From assembly GCA_026390585.1 (NCBI GenBank), contig JAPLFP010000188.1:1-47538 (forward strand): DNA of 47,538 nt. Direction: 5' to 3'. Below, in pieces: positions 8,920 through 17,400 of the stretch. Each line of letters begins with the position of its first letter. Position 1 is the stretch's first letter. Below the pieces are notes generated by a model. It worked only from the letters and a program-made list of their open reading frames with translations, was not told the DNA's origin and did no database searches. Both the position numbers and the translations under genes were made by a program. Source of the DNA: Ignavibacteriales bacterium (GTDB taxonomy: Bacteria > Bacteroidota > Ignavibacteria > UBA10030).

Positions 8920-8972
8920 CACCCCTAAATCCCCTCTCCCCTACACACAGGCAAGCGCCACAGAGGGGACTG
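8920..8972. repeat. Dispersed repeat, shorter copy C
   Basis: Carries the left part only of copies A and B: CACCCCTAAATCCCCTCT, a variable spacer, then CCACAGAGGGGACTGG. It sits 35 bases after copy A in the same orientation. The remaining bases to 9036 include a small GTCCGAAGGGCTCCTTCGGA fold and no gene. Confidence 0.7.
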
Positions 8973-9036
8973 GTTCACTGTGGTGTCAGGTCCGAAGGGC
9001 TCCTTCGGAGAGAAAGCTCCTGACGGCAAACAAAAT

Positions 9037-10614
9037 CTATCGAGCCGCCCGCTTCACAGGCTTCAACAAGAGATCGTGAAAATCGAAGCTGAAATCCGTT
9101 GCGGGAGAGACGGCTTTCATTTTCACATGGTCGATGCTGCCGTCAGGATTGAGCGAGAATGTCACGAAGGCATCTGCTCGCAGCTCCCGGTCCCGCCATT
9201 TTGCGACGAAAGTATCATACTGCCAGTGTTCAAGGTCACCCACAAGCGAAGGAGTATGGTCAAATCGAATGGCGAGCTTGCCATTCTCGAGGGCGATCGT
9301 TACATCGCCATACCAAGCGTCAGTGTACGTTCCGGCATACGATGCCAGAGGCAGCGGCGGATGAGACGTTGTATCTCTCTTCGCGAACGCCTGCTTCTCC
9401 ATCTGCGCAAGCATCGAAGCCTGGCCGTCGTATCGTGCCTTGTAAGCCGCCAGCCAGTCCATCTTCGGTGCCGCAAGAAAATGATCGAGGATGAAATACA
9501 CGATCGACTCAAAGGCTGCGCCCGTTTCCTGATTCGTTAGCACGGCGACACCAAGCTTGAGTTCCGGAATCATTGCGACTTTGGAAACGTACCCCGGTAG
9601 TCCCCCGGTGTGCTGTACTAACTTATACCCACGGTAATCACGAACTTCAAATCCGAGCGCGTAGCCGCTGAAATTAGCCCGTAGAGCGGCAAGTTCCGGT
9701 GGCGGATTGCCGATGGGGAGAGGAGTGACAATTCTCCAGAGCTGGGTTGACGTCTGACGGGAAAAGAGCCTTGTCCCGTCGGCGACACGACCTGAGTCCA
9801 GCTGAGTCATGAGCCACTTTGCCATATCTGTGGCGCTTGCATTGATCCCGCCTGCCGGGTTCGTATTGTCACTCGCAAACGGATTAACTGCGCGCACCTT
9901 CCCATCGATGCGGGCATGCGTTGTCGCGATATTCCCGCCCCCCGTTGCATCGGAATGTCTGGGCTTGCTGTCGGTCATTCCAACCCTGGCAAGGATGCGG
10001 GTAGCGACAAAGTCTTCCCAGGTCTGCCCACTGACGGCTTCGATCAACTCACCGGCGATCAGATACAGCACATTGTCATAGGCATAGGTGCTCCTAAAAC
10101 TTGTCGCAAGAGGAATGTACTGAAGCCGTTTTGCTATCTCTTTCCGGTTGTAGGTTGAAGGTGGCCACCAAAGCAGATCGCCGGCACCCAGGCCGAGTCC
10201 GCTTCTGTGTACGAGCAAATCCCTCACCGTCAGCTCGCGAGTCACGTACGGATCGGAGAGACGAAACCATGGGAGGTAACGAAGTACCGGAGCGTCCCAT
10301 TCGAGTTTTCCTTCTTCGACGAGAATTCCCAGCGCTGTTGCAGTGAAGGCTTTTGAATTGGATGCTATGCCAAAGAGCGTATGCTCATCTACCTTTGCAG
10401 CCTCGCCTATTTTGCGAACCCCAAAGCCTTTGGCAACGACGACCTTGCCATCTTTGACGATGGCGAGAGCGATGCCGGGGACTTCGAATTCTTTCTGAAC
10501 GCTCTCAACATAGGAATCCAGATTCTTTGGAGGTGCCTGAGCCTGGAGGATGAACGAGCACCAAAGCGACGTTGCAGAGAAGAAAAGAAAGCGTGCGACG
10601 TGATGTCTATTCAT
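9037..10614 (-). CDS. Exported serine hydrolase of the beta-lactamase (PF00144) family
   Basis: 525 residues from ATG 10614, chosen over further upstream codons because it has an AAAGG site and opens a signal peptide (MNRHHVARFLFFSATSLWC..ILQAQA). Catalytic SxxK is S85-N-S-K88 in GIASNSKAFTA; the YxN motif is in TYAYDNVLYLIAGE, and HTGGLPGY replaces the KTG box. The C-terminal about 110 residues (SYAGTYTDAWYGDVTI onward) form the small beta domain (DUF3471 type) often found on these enzymes. Likely a periplasmic esterase or peptidase; the substrate cannot be read from sequence. It stands alone between two repeat-filled gaps. Confidence 0.9.
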   Translation of the reverse strand: MNRHHVARFLFFSATSLWCSFILQAQAPPKNLDSYVESVQKEFEVPGIALAIVKDGKVVVAKGFGVRKIGEAAKVDEHTLFGIASNSKAFTATALGILVEEGKLEWDAPVLRYLPWFRLSDPYVTRELTVRDLLVHRSGLGLGAGDLLWWPPSTYNRKEIAKRLQYIPLATSFRSTYAYDNVLYLIAGELIEAVSGQTWEDFVATRILARVGMTDSKPRHSDATGGGNIATTHARIDGKVRAVNPFASDNTNPAGGINASATDMAKWLMTQLDSGRVADGTRLFSRQTSTQLWRIVTPLPIGNPPPELAALRANFSGYALGFEVRDYRGYKLVQHTGGLPGYVSKVAMIPELKLGVAVLTNQETGAAFESIVYFILDHFLAAPKMDWLAAYKARYDGQASMLAQMEKQAFAKRDTTSHPPLPLASYAGTYTDAWYGDVTIALENGKLAIRFDHTPSLVGDLEHWQYDTFVAKWRDRELRADAFVTFSLNPDGSIDHVKMKAVSPATDFSFDFHDLLLKPVKRAAR

Positions 10615-10744
10615 GTTCGTGCCTTTTGAGTGCATGGCGTTTGTTTGCTGACAATCTAAGATCCGCTTCGTGAAGTGGTGAGGATCATCGGTATATCGCG
10701 TTACGAAATTTGCGTAGCGAAACTCAGCGCGCGGGGAAAGCACA

Positions 10745-10860
10745 CACCCCTAAATCCCCTCTTTCTCGCACACAAACAACCCCACAGAGGGGACTGATGA
10801 AGCGAAGCGCTAAACGTCCACTCTCGTGCGGTGGCTCGAGGGGCGCGAGAGGGGAGCAGA
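10745..10860. repeat. Dispersed GC-rich palindromic repeat, copy B
   Basis: Near-identical to copy A, including GCGAAGCGCTAAACGT and GGCTCGAGGGGCGCGAGAGGGGAGCAGA. Same orientation as A. It lies between the serine hydrolase start and the RhaT-like gene end, in the gene-free stretch 10615-11024. Confidence 0.8.
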
Positions 10861-10870
10861 CCCACCCGAA

Positions 10871-10887
10871 CGACTGACGTTCAGTCG
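10871..10887. repeat. Hairpin after repeat copy B
   Basis: CGACTGA-CGT-TCAGTCG, a perfect 7-base stem with a 3-base loop, followed on the plus strand by a run of nine G. It joins repeat copy B to the downstream stem at 10931-10968. Confidence 0.5.
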
Positions 10888-10930
10888 GGCGGGGGGGGTG
10901 TCACACCCTGCACTATTAGTATGCGGTGAA

Positions 10931-10968
10931 GGAGCTCTCTTGCCCCGACGTTGTCTGTCGGGGGCTCC
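10931..10968 (-). terminator. Probable terminator of the RhaT-like gene
   Basis: Nested stem: GGAGC pairs with GCTCC outside, CCCCGAC pairs with GTCGGGG inside around a 7-base loop. It begins 57 bases past the stop at 11025 on the minus strand. There is no strong T run, so intrinsic termination is only probable. Confidence 0.45.
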
Positions 10969-11024
10969 TGAACACGAAATCGTCGGGAGCAGAGCTCCCT
11001 CCGAGCTTGGCTTGTTCCAGGCTG

Positions 11025-12137
11025 CTAGTGCGATGAGGCCACACCGAGGTAGTTCCCGTATCCAACGACGAGCGTCGAGACCACCAGCGTGCCAAGTCCG
11101 ATCGCCAGCTTGGTCTTGGTGGAGACACTACTCCCCCGCCACTCGTGGAGCGCGATCCCCCATAACGAACTGAATATGATGATGCTGGCCATGTGGATTG
11201 TCCAGCTTGAGAACTTGTATTCTCCCATCTGCGACTCACCCATGGTGTAGAAGAAGAACTGAAAGTACCACGTTACACCGGCCAGAGCGCTGAAGAGGTA
11301 GTTGTTGAGCATCGGCACACGGGAGGCTGCGACAGCGACATCATTCGTTGCCTCCGATGCATCTTCTCGCAGAGTTGGGCTAAAGTACTGATACCCTGTC
11401 CGGTTTTTGATGTTGAGGGCGACGCACCATATTAAATTCGTCGTAAAGCCCCCGAGAAGAACGACGCACAGCTTCGGCAAGCCTGTCCAGAGGACCGTTG
11501 TGCCATGTTTTGCAGAGAGCTCGGCGATCGGAGCCGCGGCATCAAGCCCGTACGCAAAGCAAGCACTCATGACGCCCGAAAACGTAGCGACAAGAATCCC
11601 TTTGGTGAAGTTGAACTCCTTGATCGTCTCCTTCTTCTGTTCCTCCGTCATTTCCTTTTCCTTCGACCTGCCTGCAAGTCCCGCAATCGCTATCCCAAGC
11701 AGGCAAACCCCGACTCCAAGCAGAATGACCTGACCGGATTGGGTGCCGAGCACTTTGTCGACGAATTCTCCGTGGAAAATGGGAGGCATCAGCGTGCCAA
11801 ATGCGGCGCAATAGCCAAGCGCCACACCCATGCCCAGCGAAAGACCAAGATAGCGCATCGTGAGCCCGAACGTCAACCCTCCGAGTCCCCACATAGTACC
11901 CCAGAAGTATGCCCACAGGATGCTTTTTGTCGGAGCCTCGCTTAACACTGCCAAGAGATCATTTGTATTGATTGAGGCAAGAATCCACGGCGCGAGGATC
12001 CAGCTGAAAAATCCTCCAACGAGCCAGTAGACTTCCCACGACCATTTCTTCACGCCACGATATGGCACGTAGAAGCTACCCGAGGCAAGACCACCAAGCC
12101 AGTGGAACACTACACCAAGAAAGGGATTTGAAGTCAC
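11025..12137 (-). CDS. rhaT: L-rhamnose/proton symporter family (RhaT-like) transporter
   Basis: 370 residues, ten hydrophobic segments. The N-terminus has the family pattern GGLASGSFYVPYRGVKKWSW and WLVGGFFSWILAPW, and the middle has the charged loop GRSKEKEMTEEQKK followed by FTKGILVATFSGVMSACFAYG, all characteristic of RhaT. RhaT imports L-rhamnose with a proton. No rhamnose catabolic genes are nearby, so the substrate could be another sugar. Starts with GTG; a GGAG lies about 9 bases upstream. It follows an exported serine hydrolase gene by 65 bases and may be in one transcript with it. Confidence 0.88.
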   Translation of the reverse strand: MTSNPFLGVVFHWLGGLASGSFYVPYRGVKKWSWEVYWLVGGFFSWILAPWILASINTNDLLAVLSEAPTKSILWAYFWGTMWGLGGLTFGLTMRYLGLSLGMGVALGYCAAFGTLMPPIFHGEFVDKVLGTQSGQVILLGVGVCLLGIAIAGLAGRSKEKEMTEEQKKETIKEFNFTKGILVATFSGVMSACFAYGLDAAAPIAELSAKHGTTVLWTGLPKLCVVLLGGFTTNLIWCVALNIKNRTGYQYFSPTLREDASEATNDVAVAASRVPMLNNYLFSALAGVTWYFQFFFYTMGESQMGEYKFSSWTIHMASIIIFSSLWGIALHEWRGSSVSTKTKLAIGLGTLVVSTLVVGYGNYLGVASSH

Positions 12138-12202
12138 GATGACGTTCTCCTTATCAAGAGCAATTAGTCGTAACGCTTGAAACAGGCTCTGACACCGCAG
12201 TG

Positions 12203-13504
12203 TTATCGGAGTGCCTGATAGACCAGCACCTTGAACTTCTCCGCGATGTCACCTCGCCTTGAAGGATACTGCTGCAGGACAAGCTGGGCAACGAGATGTT
12301 CTTTCGGGTCAACCCAATAACTGGAGCCAAAGATGCCACTCCAAAAATATGTGCCAACCGGAGTCGGGAGCCTGGAGCTTCCGAGGTCAGTGACAACGGC
12401 GAATCCCAATCCGAATTTTGCATTTCCATTGTAGAGGGATAAATCGCCGATCTGATTCATCGTCATCATTCGAACCGTGTTACCGCCCAGGATCTTTACG
12501 CCGTTGTATTCGCCGCCGTTGAGCATCATCTGCAGGAATATTGCATAGTCATAGGCTGTCGAGCAAAGACCTGAACCGCCTGAAAAGTATGTGCCCTCTG
12601 AGTTGGGATAGTCCGGGTTATGATCACTGACAACGCTCCGTTTGTCTTTTGCATTCAACAGATGCTTCAGTGAATCCTCTGAAGACAGAGTCCAGAGTCT
12701 GGCTTGTTTTTTTTTGGGAAGGAAGAAATAGGTATCATTCATCCCCAAAGGCTTGAAGATCCGCTTGTGAAAAAACTCGTCGAGACTCATGCCGGAGACC
12801 ACTTCTACCAGATACCCCAGCACATCAATGCTCAGTCCATACGTGAAGCGTTCCCCCGGTTGATGGAACAAAGGGAGAGATCCCAGTTTCCGCATCATGG
12901 GTCCGAGTCTGGATGTGTCGGCGTCAATTCCTGAAATGATCTTTTCTTTGGCATACAACGCGTTCATCGACTTGCTCCCAATAGAAGGATAGCCGATGCC
13001 CGAGGTGTGTGTCAGGAGATCGCGAATGGTGATTTCTCTCTTTGCTTTCAGCGTTGTGTACGTTGTGTCGGCGTCGTTGAACTTGTCGATCACCTTCGGA
13101 TTCTTGAATTCCGGTATGTACTTCGATACGGGGTCCTCCAGGAGAAACTTGCCCTCTTCATAGAGCATCATCACGGCAACGCTCGTGACTGCCTTCGTCT
13201 GTGAGGCAATCCGGAAAATGGCATCTTTCCTGGCAGGTGACTTCTTCGCGATGTCATCGTAGCCAACCGCTTTGTAGTAGACAATCTTCCCGTTACGGGC
13301 AATAATGGCAGAAGCCCCCGCTATGGAACCCCTTTCGACAAACTCCTGAAGCATTTTATCAATTCTCTGCAGACGCGCCGAACTGAATCCTTGCGATTCC
13401 GGCGCGGCGACTTGAAGGCAATCGACGTGAGGAGATTTGTTTTGTGTATGAAGCGCGAAAACGACCAGGAAGATCGATGCGAGGGTGAAGTGGAGTCTTT
13501 TCAT
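12203..13504 (-). CDS. Exported serine hydrolase of the beta-lactamase (PF00144) family
   Basis: 433 residues from ATG 13504, which has a GGAAGG site and opens a signal peptide (MKRLHFTLASIFLVVFALHT). Catalytic S101-Q-T-K104 lies in RIASQTKAVTS; the second motif is FTYGLSIDVLGYLVE, a Y-x-x form seen in EstB/class C-like esterases; the third region is TYFWSGIFGSSYWVDP. Only distantly similar to the first serine hydrolase at 9037-10614, so the two are not a recent duplication. Lies between rhaT and a beta-phosphoglucomutase-like gene, which suggests a link to sugar conjugates (inference). Confidence 0.9.
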   Translation of the reverse strand: MKRLHFTLASIFLVVFALHTQNKSPHVDCLQVAAPESQGFSSARLQRIDKMLQEFVERGSIAGASAIIARNGKIVYYKAVGYDDIAKKSPARKDAIFRIASQTKAVTSVAVMMLYEEGKFLLEDPVSKYIPEFKNPKVIDKFNDADTTYTTLKAKREITIRDLLTHTSGIGYPSIGSKSMNALYAKEKIISGIDADTSRLGPMMRKLGSLPLFHQPGERFTYGLSIDVLGYLVEVVSGMSLDEFFHKRIFKPLGMNDTYFFLPKKKQARLWTLSSEDSLKHLLNAKDKRSVVSDHNPDYPNSEGTYFSGGSGLCSTAYDYAIFLQMMLNGGEYNGVKILGGNTVRMMTMNQIGDLSLYNGNAKFGLGFAVVTDLGSSRLPTPVGTYFWSGIFGSSYWVDPKEHLVAQLVLQQYPSRRGDIAEKFKVLVYQALR

Positions 13505-13611
13505 GGATGACCTTCCCTGGCTCATCAGAAGTGAATCAAAGAATAAGGACGGCGATATCGGGACAGACGAAGCAGGCACTCATGGACACCACTGCAAGGT
13601 GGACGTCCAAC

Positions 13612-14259
13612 TTACAGTGACAATAGCTGATCGATCGAGATCGCCGCGAGATCCGGAACGACGATGTCCGCATTCGGGAGTCGTTCGCGAGGGCCGATTC
13701 CCAACGCTTTCATCCCCGCACGACGTGCTGCCTCGATGCCTGCGATGGCGTCTTCGACAACGATGCAGTGAGCAGGGGGCACGCCGATATTTGTTGCGGC
13801 TAAGAGGAACACTTCGGGATCCGGTTTGGAGTTCTCAATTTCATGTCCGTCGACAATGGCATCCAGATACTGTTCGATACCGACCTGCCGAATGATGGGC
13901 TTGGCATTGCGACTATTGGAAGCCACGGCGATCTTAATCCCGCGCCGCTTGAGCTCCTGGAGAGCCGCGAGCGCGCCGGGAAGGAGTTCGTCCGGCGTCA
14001 CAGACGACAGTGATTCGGCAAAGTACCGGTTCTTCCTGTCGGCGATTTCCTTTTTCTGCTCGGGTGTGTATGCCCGGCCGGATGCCCGCGTGAGGATTTC
14101 CACACATTCCATCCTCGCCACGCCGCGGAACTGATGGTTGAACTCGTGGTCAAAGAAATCGAAACCCTCTTCCTTTGAGAGCTTCAGCCAGGAACGATAG
14201 TGATACTCATCCGTCGAAACCAGCACTCCGTCAAGGTCAAAGAGGACGGCGTTGATCAT
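13612..14259 (-). CDS. pgmB: Beta-phosphoglucomutase-like HAD phosphatase
   Basis: 215 residues from ATG 14259 (a TTG two codons upstream is possible). HAD motifs: nucleophile loop DLDGVLVSTDEYH, motif II ASNSRNA, the downstream lysine in NSKPDPEVF, and motif IV VVEDAIAGIEAARRAG. The helical cap contains FRGVARMECVEIL, matching the GVSRxxxLxxxL pattern of beta-phosphoglucomutases, which interconvert beta-glucose 1- and 6-phosphate after maltose or trehalose phosphorolysis. No phosphorylase gene is in view, so another hexose phosphate or a phosphatase role is possible. Confidence 0.85.
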   Translation of the reverse strand: MINAVLFDLDGVLVSTDEYHYRSWLKLSKEEGFDFFDHEFNHQFRGVARMECVEILTRASGRAYTPEQKKEIADRKNRYFAESLSSVTPDELLPGALAALQELKRRGIKIAVASNSRNAKPIIRQVGIEQYLDAIVDGHEIENSKPDPEVFLLAATNIGVPPAHCIVVEDAIAGIEAARRAGMKALGIGPRERLPNADIVVPDLAAISIDQLLSL

Positions 14260-14319
14260 TGGCAACCATTCTTTATAATTCGTTGAAATCCGTTTCTGGC
14301 CAGAAGCAATTCAAAAACA

Positions 14320-14393
14320 GTCACGCAAAGGCGCAAAGACGCAGAGCAAACAAACAATATCAATGTTTGCGACTTTGCGTCTTGGCGTGAGAC
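14320..14393. repeat. Imperfect inverted repeat in the gap before pgmB
   Basis: GTCACGCAAAGGCGCAAAGACGC on one side and GCGTCTTGGCGTGAGAC on the other, with TGTTTGC/GCAAACA inside. This fold of ACGCAAAG-type units resembles a repeat widespread in bacterial intergenic DNA. It lies between the VOC-fusion gene start region and pgmB; no coding frame here. Confidence 0.6.
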
Positions 14394-14457
14394 TATTTGT
14401 TCTTGAGCTACGCTCTAATAATCTACGTACAACTCGTCGCTTTTCCAAAACGGAATT

Positions 14458-17400
14458 TCACTTCAACATCGCTGCACCGCGTTTGATAAACTGGATCGCG
14501 AATCCCCACGGGTCACGGAGCACCAACACCTGATCTCCCGTGTTTGTCTCCCGCAATTCCTCCGCGAGCGTCGCTCCCGCTGCAATCAGAGCAGTACGCA
14601 CTGACCGCACGTCGTCTACGGTGAAGGCGAAGTGCAACGAGAGGTGATTCATCTTCGCAAAATCGAGCAGCGGGTATTGATTGTTGACAAACAACTCCAT
14701 CATCATGTGGCCGCCGGCGTCAGAAACAAACGTGGTGTAGTTTGGCGCGCCACCTTTGCGCATCACCTTGTAACCGAGATTCTCATAGTACCAATTCGTC
14801 ATGCTCTGAGGATCCGGGATATTCAAGGCGAGATGCTCGAACCGAATCCCTGCAGGCGTGAGCATTGGATTCACACGCATGACAAACTGTATCGCCAGTC
14901 CAAACGGGTCACGCATCATCAACACCTGATCGCCCGACGGAGTGCTGGTGATGTCTTCAACGATTTCTGCACCCGCAACAAGGAGGGAGTCCCGCATGGT
15001 CTTTACGTTGTCAACCATGAATGCCAGATGCATCGACATGTGACTGAACGAAGCATAATCGAGCCAGGGAACCGCCGGATTACTGACAAGCTCAAACATC
15101 AGATTCCCCGATGAGTCACCCACAAACCGGGTGTTGCTCGGAGGTGGTCCCGACCGAAAGATTTTCATTCCAAGATGATCAACGTACCACTGTGCTATAG
15201 CCGGTGGATCTTTGACATTGAACGCGAGATGTTCAGGCCTCGGTTGTCTCGGCGGCGATCCAATTTGGTCTTCCGGTTTCTTTTGTTGAGAATTCGTGGT
15301 CATGAAAAAGCTCCCTTTGAGATCAATGGTATTGTTCATCAGAGTGATTTCATTCACCTTCTTTTCCGGATCAACCTGGATGCTGCAATTCTGCAGATTG
15401 ACGCTCGGTGGCACAGGCAGCAGAATATCGGCGAACTTCGGAGCGAGATCATTGGGTGCTTGCATTTCCGGCACCGGAGCGATGGCGATCGTCTTGCCAT
15501 TCTCTACCAACGCAACTTTCGTCGGAGGCGAAGCGACAGATCCGAGACTGTGCACTCGCACATGAATCATGTTTTCCCTCAGCACGACATCGTCTTTGCT
15601 GACACCAAGATCCGGCCGCCGGGCATAAGGAACGGATTGCGAAAGCAGTCTCAACGTGAGCACGGTGGTTTTGCGAGGATCGAACGTCAGATCGATACTC
15701 GTGCTCCTCTCCAACGTTACTGTCCTTTTCGAAAGAATCGTATCGGCCTTTTCGTCCCCATTCGTGTCGATCCCTTGCACAACCTCCCATGTCCCCGGCT
15801 CGACATCCCATGCCGTCATTGTCACAGTTACCGGTTTCTGATCCAGTGCGAAGGCGATGATCCTGACGTCTGAAGGAGTCGCTTTCGGAACAATGATTGC
15901 CATGCTCTCTTCCTTTGCCGGAGCTTTGAACCTCCAACTGACGGTGTGGCCTGTGTGAATGGCACCTCGCACCAGCGCAACGCCGCCCAATCTCGATCGC
16001 TGCAGCTCACGGTTGGCTGCGGACACACGATCGCTCCAGAGGGAGCCTTCGGTGTTGACATATTCGCGGAGAGCGGACTCTTCAACCTGTTCGGCATAGT
16101 AGTTCTCGAGGAAGGCCTTGTTTCCTGTCATCTGCCAGGCGATGTGCCGATAGAGATTAGGTCCCTTGGCCGGGGATGTCTTTTCAACGATCTGTTTCCC
16201 CCACGTCTCCCTCATATTCAGAAGATCCAGAGCATCCGGACAAAGGAAGCCCAGAACTCCGTCTCCGAGATCCAGGAGCGGCTGAATGTACTTCTTATCT
16301 CCCGTCATCCTGTAGACTGCCCAAAGGAGCTGCAATCCCGCCGACGAAGTGCTGATCGTGGCCCCATCTCCCAGGCTCGAGGCGAGCATTCCCTTTGAGC
16401 CAAGCGGAGAAGGACGGCTTGCGTCTGTCGAGAAATTGACCTGATAGTCGAGGACGATTTTTCCGTTTTCGTCTTTTCTTGAGTGCGCGAGCAATCCATC
16501 CGCCACGTCGACTGCAAGCTGGCGCGCTCGAGCGTTGCCGTTGAATTCAGCAAGCGTCAACACCGGTTGGAGAAGCAGAAACTCCTGAGGCTGAAGCGAC
16601 CACTCCCACACGCTTTCGTCAGCCAACTTCGTCCCGCTGAAATAACTCGATCGGAAATGTCGGTGACCGGCTTTGTTCTTTTGAATCAGCCGTTCATCGA
16701 GCGCCTTGACGGTCTCCATGATGCGCTCAAGCTGTTTCGGACTTCCATAGTCTACAAGCATAGCCTGCGTCTGAGCTTCTATGCCCTCTTCGTGTGCATG
16801 AAGGCCGTCCGTCTGAATCGTCGAGAGACCATTGGTGAACATTCCCTGATCGTAGATCGCATCCAGCATCTTGAGGACAGCGTTTCGGATCTTGTCCGGT
16901 TCGGCCCCCATCAGTGCGGCACCAGGCCAGCAATTCGTGAGGTCGTCATCGTCCGAAAGACCGCCACCAAGCTCGCCGTTCTCAATCTGTCGATTGTCGA
17001 TCCACCACATCACAAATCGCTTGAAGTATCGAAGGTCTTCAATCTGCCGAAACGCCCACAACGGAATGCCTTCCGGGCAAGCTGTCTGGACAAACGCAGG
17101 CTTGGTATGTGAGTGATCGAGATCGTACCAATAGCTTTGGCCCGGATAGTGCTTCGGATCGACACTCAGCAAGTCCTTCAGGTCTGACATGAGACGATTG
17201 TACAGATTCAGCCTCGGATCGCTCGTCCGCTCTTCCATCCAATTCGCGTAATTGTCGCGCACTTGAGTGAATCGGTCTTGGACGTGCTCGCGAAAAGCGT
17301 CTTTTGTTGACTTGAAGATCAACCTGATGCGTGCCCTTTCCAAGACCTGCGGGCCGAAATCTGGTGCCGCAGAAGCGATTGTCAAATAAAGGCTCTTCCC

